Positions 20,901 through 31,953 of a DNA stretch of 64,000 bases are shown here, piece after piece; the stretch's first letter is position 1, and each line of letters begins with the position of its first letter. A model generated the notes under the pieces. That model made no database searches. It was not told where the DNA came from and was given only the letters and a program-made list of their open reading frames with translations. The stretch spans positions 5,387,180 through 5,451,179 of the forward strand of contig JAEMBT020000009.1 in the NCBI GenBank assembly GCA_018873245.2. Direction: 5' to 3'. The position numbers and the translations under genes were made by a program. The stretch is from Archegozetes longisetosus (Eukaryota > Arthropoda > Arachnida > Sarcoptiformes > Trhypochthoniidae).

Positions 20901-22680
20901 TGTGTCACTATATTTGCCATTTTATAAGAGGATGTCATTACTCCATGTTTTCAATACAAAAGTTGAAATTTTAATTAGTGGAAGACTATTTAATAACAGC
21001 AGGTTATTAAATTGAGTTTTAGATATTTAAGTGTTAGAAACAGATATTTTCGAGAGCTTATTACTTCATTCTCGAAATTTGCAAAGAAGTTTGACAAACC
21101 CTGGCTATCAATTATATAATATAAGTTATAGTTATTTGTTATTACATTAATGCATAGGTGGGGACCCCACCCAACACCCTTAAAAGTCGCCGCCGATACT
21201 TGCTCTTGGTCCTCCAATTCCACGCAGATATCGTTTAAAATGTAGAATGTGAAGAGATGATTTGTGTTGTTTTGAGATGTTATTGAAATTCATTATTTTA
21301 TAAATTGACTTTTAAACTGATCAATATGTATTTTTTAACACTGATTCCGAATATGAAATCTAATTTTTTATATAGAATACTTTTCTAGGTATTCGACTTT
21401 AAATATTTTATATCGAATTTTTCCACTTTAAGATTTTTTATTATATGATATATGATTTCGATGTAGAATTTAACGCTGATTACAATTATGAAACCCGTTT
21501 TTCGATATTTACAATATCCTTAGAGAAAATCGAAGATTAATTTTAAACGTTTACTTTAAGGACATCTAGCGGATAAACTATAATTATACAGAAGTGGGCC
21601 CATTGACAATTTTGATCAGGATGATGACCTCTATTAAAATATATCATAAGATCCGGGTGTATGGATAGCTAGAATCCCATAGACTTATTTTCATCGTTCT
21701 TCATGACCAACCTCTTTGTTCAGTGAAAGTCATAGCACACGTTGAAATAAAAACTTAGTAGTACTTAAAGACAGATAATAAAATAAAAATAAAGTTTCGC
21801 GCATGACATTATACTATTGTATTATCTATTCTTCTTTGTTTACACTAATGCCATTAGCGTTTTGGACATTTCTGATTACTGTTAAAGATATTTATTAGAG
21901 TTATTGTGAATACATAAAGTATTTCTTTTATAACGAGCATCAAAACTTTAGTGATATCTCAAACTATCTATTGATATGATAGTTGTTAGTGGGAATTACG
22001 AAATCATATTTTTATTTCTATTCGGAACATTTTTTCATTTATACTTTTTCGTAGATGTCGGTTACTTGGATTATGAATAAAGTGCTTTTAAGCAATAATG
22101 CTTTCTGATTAATTTTAGCTTATATTTTAGGATAATTGCTATTTAATTATTATTAGGTTTCAAAAAATTTAAAAATAAGCTCAAAGTAACTCAGTTGGAA
22201 ATTAGTTGTAACTTACTCTTTATTAATCAGTAAAAGTGACTTTTTGATCGATAAAAAATTGAAGCTCTGAAAAATATAATTTTAGTGCTTCACACTGAAG
22301 TATTCAACAAGCTATACTTGTTAAATCGATCAAATCTATTAAGTTGAACCATATAAACAATTTCACAGGCATTAGCTATGATTAGTGTAAATGTGTAAAA
22401 GTAATGAGTTGCGACTGAAAGTGAATTTAATTTATAGTACTTGTATTGTATTTTTGCTTAAAATTAATAATTACTGGTAACATTTAATGGTAAAAATAAA
22501 TGTATAGAGGAAAATTTGAAATAGACTACACTCTATAATGAAAAATATAGGATATTTTGGAAATTAAGAGTTGGCCAGTGATAGTTATGGAATAGTTTTT
22601 AAGTTTAAGATAGATTTAGATGTGAGAAATTTGCGGTTAGAGATCGAAAGAAAAATCTAAGAAGAAAGAGACCTCTTAAC
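17930..22680. other. long gene-free AT-rich stretch
   Basis: No gene is supportable over about 4.7 kb. At 20230-20480 GGAATAGAAT and its complement recur, giving a diffuse ATTCCA-type repeat with inverted copies. At 21140-21230 a short GC-richer patch (minus strand GGAATTGGAGGACCAAGAGC) is open in one frame, but I recognise no family. 19575-19670 has CTGGATATAGCG and TGTATATCGAG, a weak inverted pair. Confidence 0.4.
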
Positions 22681-22683
22681 TAA

Positions 22684-23401
22684 CAATGGACTGTTAGCAA
22701 CGAACGGAACAAACTTGAAAATATTTTTTATTAAATCAATCCTAGGCACACTCTAAAACATATGTCAAAAAATTAGCCGCCAACGCGTTACGTAACATAT
22801 ATTTTTTTGCAATTTAATTTTTTCAAGATTTATAGATTATTGTTTGAATGCAATTTTAACAAAAGAGTCTTCGTGGCGCTGAGGAAAAATGTTTGATATT
22901 AAACTTCTAGGTCTCGGGTCCGATACTTTGATTTTCAAATTTTCTTTACATCTGAAACTTTAGAAACTTTAATTTTTTGACATATTTTTTATGCTAAACG
23001 TGTTTCTATTTGTAAAAAAATCGTTTGAATACTATTCAATTGTGAAGATGAGTTCATTTTATATTTTTAAATATTGTTAGTGAATTAACAAACTTCACAA
23101 TTGAATAGTATTCAAACAACTTGTTTACAAATACAAACACGTTTAGCATAAAAAATATGTCAAAAAATTAAAGTTTCTAAAGTTTCAGATGTAAAGAAAA
23201 TTTGAAAATCAAAGTATCGGACCCGAGACCTAGAAGTTTAATATCAAACACTTTACCTCTTGAAAAATTGAATTGCAAAGAAATATATATTACGTAACGC
23301 GTTGGCGGCTAATTTTTTATATATGTTTTAGAGTATGCCTAGGATTGATTTTATAAAAAATTATTTTCAAGTTTGTTCCGTTCGCTGCTGACAGTCCATT
23401 G
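22684..23401. mobile_element. 718-bp hairpin transposon, PIF/Harbinger-like by its TAA duplication
   Basis: The ends are CAATGGACTG and CAGTCCATTG, flanked by TAA on both sides (22681-22683 and 23402-23404). Almost the whole element is an inverted repeat: arms of about 310-360 bp, both containing GGTCTCGGGTCCGATACTTT and its complement, around a loop of about 45 bp near 23048-23092. A TWA 3-bp duplication is characteristic of PIF/Harbinger elements. The same locus in the duplicated segment at 41381-41395 reads CTTAACTAAGTTTGAG without the insert, an empty site that confirms the borders. There is no coding capacity. Confidence 0.85.
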
Positions 23402-23563
23402 TAAGTATGAGTGTACATCAACCTTCAGAATACTTGAAAAATACGTGTCGTTGATATTTTTACAAAAAATTTCATAATTTAATCATACCTAATAATGTAA
23501 TACATTGCGTTAACAGAATTCTCAATTCTAGTATCAGCCAAATAAAGAACTCTAGTTTTTGTC

Positions 23564-24947
23564 TCATTTCATATTATTTGCGACTGTGTTTGTTAATAAA
23601 AAGAATCGACAGAATATTATGAACATCTAAATAATAAGAAATATTCTTGAAGTCGCTTCACAAGACAAAGGCTATAGCTTATAAAAGATGTTTCTTACTT
23701 TGAATGCAATAAATGGTGTCATAACGAATTGATTACCACATGAAAACCCAATCAGAAATTTATTACTGCTCACTCTTTCCATTGAATTCAACAGCTAAAC
23801 ATAATATAAATTAAAAATTTTATTATCCACTTAAAGAATAAGAATTTCTTTTCTTAACGAACCTTGAGTTTAGTCTTTAATCGAAAACTGGTTTTCGATT
23901 CGAAATAAAGTTTACGCAAATATTTGTAAGAATTCGAAGATTCCTTATTAATTGATGCAGTGATCAAATTAATGGTGAAGTGAGAGAATAACCAAATAAT
24001 AACGAAAAATGTTTCACCATAAAAAGTTGCCAAAAGTAGATCTTCGAAGAAGATCTGCTGCAAGATCATTAGATTTATAGGAATCAGAGTATAAGTCAGC
24101 GCAAATAAATATTTAGACCAGAATTTGTCGTGAAGTAAAATATCATTACAGACATTATTATGTTCTACTATCAATTCAAATACAATTCTAGAACTGAAAA
24201 AAACTTTATCCGTATTTATATTCAGCAGTTTATTATTAAATGATTGGAATCTGAATTTACAATAATAACAAATAATGAAGTAATAGAAAAAACTATAAGA
24301 AATTATTACGAGAAGTGTAGTTGTATATCCAAAAAAATCAAAGCACTTATTATACCATAAATTATAATGTCCTTCCAATCATAAAAATTTATTAATATAG
24401 TGATTGTTATCAAAAAGAGCAGAGCTTTGAGAATTTGCACTTCTAGTCGAATAAGATTGAAGATAACTTTTATTATTTTGACAAATTTTTTGAAACAGTT
24501 TGTGTTATATATTCCGATTGTACTCTCATTTTGTAGTCCTTTCAGAACTTTGATGATTTCAATCCATCGAAAGTCAGTTTTTTCTTTATTATTGAAAAGT
24601 CTTATAATAGTAAATGAGAAAACGAGGGCCACAGATACCATGAAACAAGAAAATTCAGTTAAGCCTCCAATATGTTGAAGTAATTCGGAGTAATATTTAG
24701 GAACTTTGCCATTCTCTACATTGATTAAAGTGATCATCAATTTCAGAATATTAATCAGAAGCCAAATACTCATAGCGTGGGATTTGAGTTTTTGTTTCCT
24801 TTTGTCAGTTTCATTATCAAAATAGTTATTTATGTCATATCTAAACATAATTCCATATTTATAAAGTGGTGAATCTATATCATTAATAGTCAGATCATCA
24901 TCATTAATATCAGACATATTGACCACTTGTTCGGAATCCATATCCAT
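23564..24947 (-). pseudogene. gustatory receptor-like 7TM gene, one frameshift (copy B)
   Basis: Exon 1 (23863-24947, start MDMDSEQVVN) encodes most of a hydrophobic multi-pass receptor of the arthropod gustatory type. Its frame is broken once, in a run of seven T on the coding strand (24331-24337), where eight would restore it. Exon 2 (23699-23794) encodes MERVSSNKFLIGFSCGNQF and onward to FIAFK before a GTAAGA donor. Exon 3 (23564-23626) encodes the end of TM7, MFIIFCRFFLLTNTVANNMK, and stop. Introns are 68 and 72 bp. Exons 2 and 3 and both junctions are conserved in the copies at 30.5 and 41.6 kb, which supports the model. It would be about 414 residues, normal for the family. It may be a live gene with an assembly error, or a very young pseudogene. 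Confidence 0.7.
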
Positions 24948-24999
24948 TTCAAAAGTATATAAATATAAATTATTGAGCAAAATTCATTTCACTTTTACA

Positions 25000-25900
25000 A
25001 TGTTCAAATTTTGAATTTGAACAATAATACACGATATTAAAATTACATTCAGATATAATTTAGTTCAAAAATAGAACTATTCGTGAGTTCACTAAATTTA
25101 TCGATCAACTTAAGATCTGAAATACTCTGTTGAAATTAATTCAGTTTTAGTTATTGTTATTAATTCGAGTTCAAAAAAGCAAATAAAGATATAAAATAAA
25201 AAATTTTTATCATTATTTGCATTGCTTACAAACCGCACAACTTATGATGGATAAAGTCTCATTTTTGACAATTAGTTTTTTGGAACCCTTAAAATAAAAA
25301 AATATTTTGAAAAATTCTCTTATAACTTTCAAATCAATAATGAGTCTCAAAAGAATTATTCAAGAAACTGATGTGTATTTTTCATAGAAAGATCATATTA
25401 TTAGGCTAGTTGAATGTTACTATTCAAGTTATATGCAATTAGCCTTAATATGGTAAAGAAATATGCTTCAAATGTGATTAAATAAAATTCTTATTTAGTA
25501 TTATTAAACTATAGTCTCTCCTGGATATAGTGATCAACTTTATGTGGGTAAAAACGTTCTCCATCACTTGAGCTTACTTCTAATGTTCCCCACTCAAAAT
25601 TTTGACTCTATAACCACAGTCTTAGCCAGCGGCAGGTTAGGAGGCTATTATTTCCAAAAGCTTTTCAAAATTTAAGTGTAGACCTTTTTTGAAAAAAGCT
25701 CTTACAGTAACTTTGAAACAATATTTAAGAACTAAAAAGATATTTAAATCAAGAGAAGCAGTACTACAAAGTTGCTTCAAAACTCATAAATCAAAGTTAA
25801 GTACATTTGAGTGATAGAAATTATTGAATTTTCGTCTACTTTTATCTCATTTATTATTACCTGTTAATTAAAGCTAAAGAAGTGAGTAAGAAAATCAAAA
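25000..25900. repeat. upstream arm of the duplicated receptor segment (B)
   Basis: The sequence upstream of copy B resembles that upstream of copy C (31950-32800) and copy D (42960-43860). Shared words include TTAGTTCAAAAATAGAACTA, GTTGAAATTAATTCAG and, with D, CTTTAGCCAGCGGMAGGTTAG-type sequence. The duplications therefore covered whole units of about 2.5-3 kb, not just the genes. No separate gene is seen here. Confidence 0.6.
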
Positions 25901-25973
25901 TTTTGCCAAAAAGAAATCAAAATTAACGAACAAAAGAGCTATGGCTATAATGTGAATTTTTGACTCAAACTAT

Positions 25974-26951
25974 TTGGAAATCAATTCTTTTAACAAATAT
26001 TTTTGGTCGAAGTATATATTCTGTGTTTGGCTCCTATATTCTATTGTAGTTGACTTATTCATATTCATTTTTATATTCTCGAAAACTAGTTCAACATTGA
26101 AGTTGATTTTCTTTTGTGGTTCTCCTCTTTTTATTTTCTCTGATATTCATCATAAGTTGTGCCTCTTCTGTCTATTATCAAATCAATAAAACTTATTGAT
26201 TGAGAATTGTATTCACACCTGACAAATGATTCTTAACTAATGATACACATATCAAAGTTTGTAAAACTTACAAAATTCAAACATTTACTCATTGAATAAA
26301 CGATGATTTTAATTATTTTTTAGTTGTCGTCATTCATTGAGAGATTGAGTCAAAAGAAAATTGGATTATATTGTTGGACATTATTTGTTATAAACCACTT
26401 TCGTGAATATGAAGTAAGAACTGATTTATAATTTGATATCGATTTTAAGACTAGTTTTATTTTTTATAGGTCATAGCCTTGAACATGATTTCTCTACTGA
26501 AAGTCATTGAAATATCTTTGTATTGATCTGATAATATATTGAGAATCGCTGACTTCTATTAATATAATATTCACTTTGATATTATATCTGTTTCTATAAC
26601 TGCTGCTATACTCGTTATAATTATTTATTATACTGTAGTCTTAACTCAAAACAATACAAATAACTCTTAAGTGTTAAAAATGAATATCTGCTAATTTCAG
26701 ATTTGAGAGCAACGGATAACCCAATTAGTCTGCCTCAAAGTGAGGAATCAAATATTAGTTTATCTCTGTTAAAATATAAGATTTTGTGGTATTTTGATTT
26801 CGAGTTAGATCGTGCCTTACACTTTATCAAAGAAAGTCTGTCATATCGTTCTAAAGGTTTTGGTATCTGTTCTAATATGAGTTCAAAGTATTATAGGTTA
26901 TTAACTCTTTTGACTCTCTGTGTAATTAAATTTATTACTTGTATCTAAAAT
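25974..26951 (+). pseudogene. plus-strand chemoreceptor-like fragment
   Basis: Two pieces recall the receptor family but lie on the opposite strand. 25986-26189 encodes NKYFWSKYIFCVWLLYSIVV, matching the FWSKYLFALTYTL region of copies B-D. 26703-26948, after a TAATTTCAG acceptor, encodes SLSYRSKGFGICSNMSSKYY and a hydrophobic end LLTLCVIKFITC, in the manner of the last receptor exons (ER-S---GF-CGN, then TM7). The stretch between is not readable as receptor. It is probably an old inverted copy that lost its N-terminal half. The assignment is tentative. Confidence 0.4.
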
Positions 26952-26959
26952 CTATCACA

Positions 26960-28185
26960 TTATTTAATAATCTATAAGTGATATTCGTTTAATGACAACT
27001 ATGAAACTGACTTATCATGTATTATATCTATCGCTGTAACATCTGTTTTAGTTGTTATCCTTTGATCATAAGTGAATAGCTTAGGCTTAAGCTATTTATA
27101 TAGTAATTGATGTCTTATTCAATTAATTTGAATTATAACAATACTTAAGTGTTTTTAAGTAAAAGATAACTTAACTTGTATTCATTAATAATCTATAATT
27201 AATGTGTTTCAATCTCAGTCAGCCTTTGTATTTCACTGAATATGACCACCGATGATAAAACACGTCTTCCTATCAGACACCATAGTTACCAATTTTAACC
27301 GAAATCATCTCTGTTATGAAATGCATTATAGTGTTTATATTTCTTAATTCATATGTAATCTTAAGTAATACTATTGATTACACATGTGTACTATTTACGA
27401 ATTAATTCAACCGAGCATTGATGCTAACAACTTAAATCCCTAAAGAACTTTTATTAAATTGTCCCATTCAACACTCGAATATAACTACTTAAATACAGAA
27501 ACACTCTAGATGCAAATTATTATACATTTTAATTATTATATTCTGTATAAACTTAGCTATTCATTAACTTGAAAAAAATTGTTTATAGTCTGTAATCGGA
27601 TGTGGCTTCTGAATTTGATTGAATATCTTTGATAAATTATATTCACTGAATTTGATCTTTGATTTTCCAACCACCAAATGACTGAAATTTAAAAATAGTA
27701 TCCATAGTGCAATGACGTAATTAAGGCTTGAAGAATAAATTTGATTTTCAATAAAAGTTTGACCTGATTAACCTTTAGTTTAACCTCTCTTAGAAAAATA
27801 GCTGATATTCTCATTGAGATCTTAGTTATTGAATCTGTTTCTCAACCTCTTTATACTTACGATGAAATGTGCGATATTGATAAGCGAATTTCTATATGTT
27901 AGGCTCATAAGTAATGACCGAAGATTTTCATATCTGTATATAAACTCATATAATGCATCATTTGTTGTTTTCTGACCAAAAAGCATGTTTTTAAATATTT
28001 AAGATATTAAAAGCTTATATCGCATTCCTTTTTGACTGGATTCTGAGAATCACGTGCCTTTCACCACATGTCATGAGATTTTTAAACTGATAAATTCTCT
28101 ATTCTTAAATTGTCTGAGTATTAACTTGTATTGTGTGCCAAACGTCTTATTTCTTTAAGTTTTTAATTTTTCAATCTTTTTCCCT
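26960..28185. other. intergenic; no gene seen
   Basis: AT-rich. 26975-27180 loosely resembles 26540-26690 (ATTATATCTRT, then ATAACTGCTGCTATA or GTAACATCTGTTTTAG, then AAGTGTT), suggesting a degraded tandem duplication of the 3' part of the plus-strand receptor fragment. No other feature is supportable. Confidence 0.35.
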
Positions 28186-28194
28186 GAAAAATGT

Positions 28195-28729
28195 GAAAAC
28201 ACAAAGAAGATAAATTCCCTCAACTTGAAAGATATATGAAAAAGTTTTGGAGTGATATATATAGAACAGTCTATTGTAATGCTTGTAATGATAACGTTAA
28301 TTTTGAAAATAGATATCAACTCTATTAACACGTGATGATAAAAATGTCTGAAAGAAATGAAGAGAAATGAAGAACACGAAAGGAAACTCCCAAAAACACA
28401 ACAATTGATCGATGAATCATTTTCGCGAAACAAAAATATGGAAAAAGTTAAGTCCATCACAAGTTCATGTGAAGCGCTAATAAGTGCAAATATTCCTCTC
28501 AGCAAATTGAATAATCAAGTATTGTGAATTCCTTAAAAATATATCATCAAAACACATTTATGACGAATCAACACTTAGAAAAGTTTATCTTCCAAATATC
28601 TATAACAAAGCTATTAATAATATAAGAGATAAAGTAGGAGACAACAAAATTTGGATATCAGTGAAGGAGACAATTCTATGTAGTATACGGGACAATTTTG
28701 TAAACACTTTATTAATAAGTGCTGTTTGA
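28195..28729 (+). pseudogene. hAT/BED-type transposase-like remnant
   Basis: The first part has a zinc-finger start, VYCNACNDNV (28272-28300), but its His region is interrupted by a stop. Then come TQQLIDESFSRNKNMEK and CEALISANIPLSKLNNQ. After a frame change the rest reads HIYDESTLRKVYLPN and IRDKVGDNKIWISVKET, ending at TGA at 28729. The order 'E-A-L-SANIPL-KL', 'DESTLRK-Y', 'I-IW-S-ETT' is that of hAT-derived, BED-finger genes common in arthropod genomes; the usual Asp of DETT is Lys here. Only the N-terminal half is present. It is a dead copy; whether from an active transposon or a domesticated relative cannot be told. Confidence 0.6.
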
Positions 28730-29639
28730 TTATCTGGTTTGGTCAATGCCATTGAATGTCAAAATTCATATGAAATAGCTTTTATTTTTATTATTCATTC
28801 TATCCAAAAGTATAGAATCAAAACGCTGTATTGATTGTGCCGAAATAAACGCTCCTATTAATTGTTAATGTGAATGAGTGTTCAGATCTATCACATATAT
28901 GAATGTTATGTTCATCATTTAAATACTGACTAATTTGTGGTTTATCAGACGCATTTGAACTTATTTACTACATGATAAACCCACAACAATAAGCTTTTTC
29001 ATAAAATTTTTTCAACTCTATGACTCAAATCATTGTCAAAATTAGGCATATTTTTAATAACTTAATTCTTTAACAATAAATTTGTTCATATAAACTCAAA
29101 TTTTGACTATTACTACTCAACGCTATCAGTTCATTACTAATCCACTTGAATTCATGAACATCAGTTGTGATTTATAATCCATAAACAAGTGATTATCACT
29201 GCCAAAATACATATGATTAAATAGATTTTTAATTCTATTATTTGCCCTTAAGAACTGAAGAAGAAATCAAATATAGAAACAATTGATCTCTATTTCATAC
29301 TTAAAGTATATTTCATTTTTTTCCTTACAATACATAACTTATTGCTTAGTTATAAAATTTTCGGAAGATACTTTTTATGATTAAAAGGTTACTTCTTCTG
29401 CATGTGTTAATCATAAAAACTTCTGTAAAGTGTTTTTTTGTGTAAAATGCTCAAGAATAAAAGAAGTTATATGAGATCTTTATTTATTATAAGTTTAACT
29501 TTAAATATATTATAATGCTTTAATTACTATTTTAATGACAAAGAATCGTTGATTATTGATGTAAAAGTGGTTACAAATATTCACTTGCATTTATCCAAAT
29601 ATTAAAAATTTGTTCAAAAGTTAGAATAGATCTAAACTA

Positions 29640-30165
29640 ATGGCAAATGGATATAATGTTCTACAAACTAAACTATTTAAACTGAATGAGCTCTTGGCAG
29701 AATAATTGTTATTACTCCTTGTGTTGCTCAATATTCGTCAGCCTTGACAGAAAGTGGTCAACTTTTCTATTGGAAAAGTGTTAGATATCGACATAAATGG
29801 GATCTAAACAGAAGAGATTGTAATGAACCATATTTGAATGATCATTAATATGGAATTATGTCGGAGAAAATAATTTTTGAAAAAGCCAGTATTTTGCTAT
29901 CAAATGACGGAGATATCTAACCACTTGCTGATAATTATTTGAACAAAGTTGGAAATAGAGTTCATCGAATCATACCTATTAAGTTGAATCGTGGAAATAA
30001 ATTCGAGAATATCGCAACGCATTCCACAATTGATATTTTGGCCGCACTGTCAGAGAATAGCGTTCACTATGATTAAAGCAAATGTGAAGAAGTAATAAAA
30101 ATTAAGAATAAAACTGAATTTGACTCACTTGATAGTATTTTTTCTGACAATTTTCGATTATTTAA
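29640..30165 (+). pseudogene. RCC1-repeat (RCC1/BTB-type) pseudogene fragment
   Basis: RCC1-repeat proteins form beta-propellers; the RCC1/BTB type serves as a ubiquitin-ligase adaptor. Readable pieces are LFKLNELLAE, SSALTESGQLFYWKSV (a blade motif with S-ALTE-G-LFYWG, Gly lost), EPYLNDH, GIMSEKIIF, LLSNDGDI, then RIIPIKLN, IATHSTIDILAALSENSVHY and KCEEVIKIKNKTEFDSLDS. At least three stops and a frame change interrupt it. There are no introns across about 520 bp and no BTB part, which suits a truncated or retro-type copy. The assignment rests on the blade motifs. Confidence 0.6.
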
Positions 30166-30507
30166 TAATCGTATATAGGGAAACACTTAAATTAAATTAT
30201 ACTTTCACTTATATTGCAAAATACGAGAAGTGTGAAAAACGTTAGAGTTGAGTAATAGTGTTTATCAAACAATTTTTAAGGTTAGACATAGATATGGATA
30301 TAAGAGATTGGAGATCAAAAGAAAATGTAGGAGGAGAAATCTTTTAAATTTGAGTGATCGCCAATCTTCATAAATCATGAGGAAGATATAGGATATTTTA
30401 TATATACAGAATTGTATAATTTAATCATATCTAATAATATACAATACGTTGACATAAATTTCAAATTGTATTGGTTGCCAAATAAAGAACTTTTTAAGTA
30501 TTTGCAC

Positions 30508-31890
30508 TCATTTTATATTATTTGCGACTCTGTTCGTTAATAAAAAGAATCGACAGAATATTATGAACATCTAAATAATAAGAAATATTCTTCAAGTCGC
30601 TTCACAAGATAAGAACTATAGCTTATAAAAAATTTTTCTTACTTTGAATCCAATAAATGGCGTCATAACGAATTGATTACCACATGAAAACCCAATTAGA
30701 AATTTATTACTGCTCACTCTTTCCATTGTATTCAACAGCTGAATATAATATAAATTTGAAATTTTATTATCAATTCACTTAAAGAATAAGAATTTTTTTT
30801 CTTAACGAACCTTGAGTTTGGTCTTTAATCCAAAATTGGTTTTAGATTCAAAATAGAGTTTATACAAATATTTATAAGAATTCGAAGATTCCTTATTAAT
30901 TGATGCAGTGATCAAATTAATGGCGAAGTGAGAGAATAACCAAATAATAACGAAAAATGTTTCACAATAAAAAAGTTGCCAAAAGTAGATCTTCGAAGAA
31001 GATCTGCTGTATGGTCATTAGATTTATAGGAATCAGAGTATATGTCAGTGCAAATAAATATTTAGACCAAAATTTGTTATGAAGTAAAATATCATTACAG
31101 ATAATATTATGTTCTTCGATCAATTCAAACAGAATTCTAGAACTGAAGAAAACTTTATCCGTAGTTGTACTCAATAGTTTATTGTTAAATGATTTAAATC
31201 TGAGTTTACAATAATAACAAGTAATGAAGTAATAGAAAAAACTATAAGAAATTATTATGGAAACTGCAATTCCATATCCCAAATAAATGACAGCACTTAT
31301 TATACCATAAATTATTATGTCCTTCCAATCATAAAATGGATTAATATAGTGATTGTTATCAAAAAGAGTAAAGCTTTGAGAATTCGCACTTCTAGTCGAA
31401 TAAGATTGAAGATAACTTTTATTCTCTTGGCAAACTTCTTGAAACAGTTTGTGTTATATATTCCGATTGTACTCTCATTCTGAAGTCCTTTTAGAACTTT
31501 GATTATTTCAATCCATCGAAAGTCAGTTTTTTCTTTACTATTGAAAAGTCTTATAACAGTAAATGAGAAAGCGAGACCCACAGACACCATCAAATATGTA
31601 AATTCAGTTATTCCACCGATATGTTGAAGTAATTCGAAGTAATATTTAGGAACTTTTCCATTCTCTACATTGATTAAAGTGATCATCAATTTCAGAATAT
31701 TAATCAGAAGCCAAATACTCAGAGCATGGGATTTGAGTTTTTGTTTTCTTTCGTTGATTTGACTATCAAAATACTTATTTATGTCATATCTAAACATAAT
31801 TCCATATTTATAAAGTGGTGAATCCATATCATTAATAGCCAGATCATTATCATTAATATCAGACACATTGACCACTTGTTCGGAATCCAT
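30508..31890 (-). pseudogene. gustatory receptor-like 7TM gene, two frameshifts (copy C)
   Basis: This is the closest relative of copy B. Exon 1 (30811-31890) starts MDSEQVVNVSDIND. It breaks first at a short T-run (31333-31336, one base fewer than in B) and again at 30969-30974 (one base more than in B and D), which truncates after FEDLLLATF. Exon 2 (30643-30738) and exon 3 (30508-30570) keep frame, splice sites and the MERVSSNKFLIGFSCGN and MFIIFCRFFLLTN signatures. The two indels are both in A/T homopolymers. The start is set to the Met aligned with those of B and D, although an earlier in-frame Met exists at 31953. Confidence 0.7.
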
Positions 31891-31953
31891 ATCCGTTTCG
31901 AGTGTATATAATAAATTATTGAGAAAACGTTTTTTCACTTTTATAAGATTCAA

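Noticed and set aside
24400..24678. 92-codon plus frame
   Set aside because: Antisense shadow of the first exon of chemoreceptor copy B.
28155..28505. 116-codon minus hydrophobic frame
   Set aside because: Antisense of the hAT-like remnant, whose plus-strand motifs are specific.
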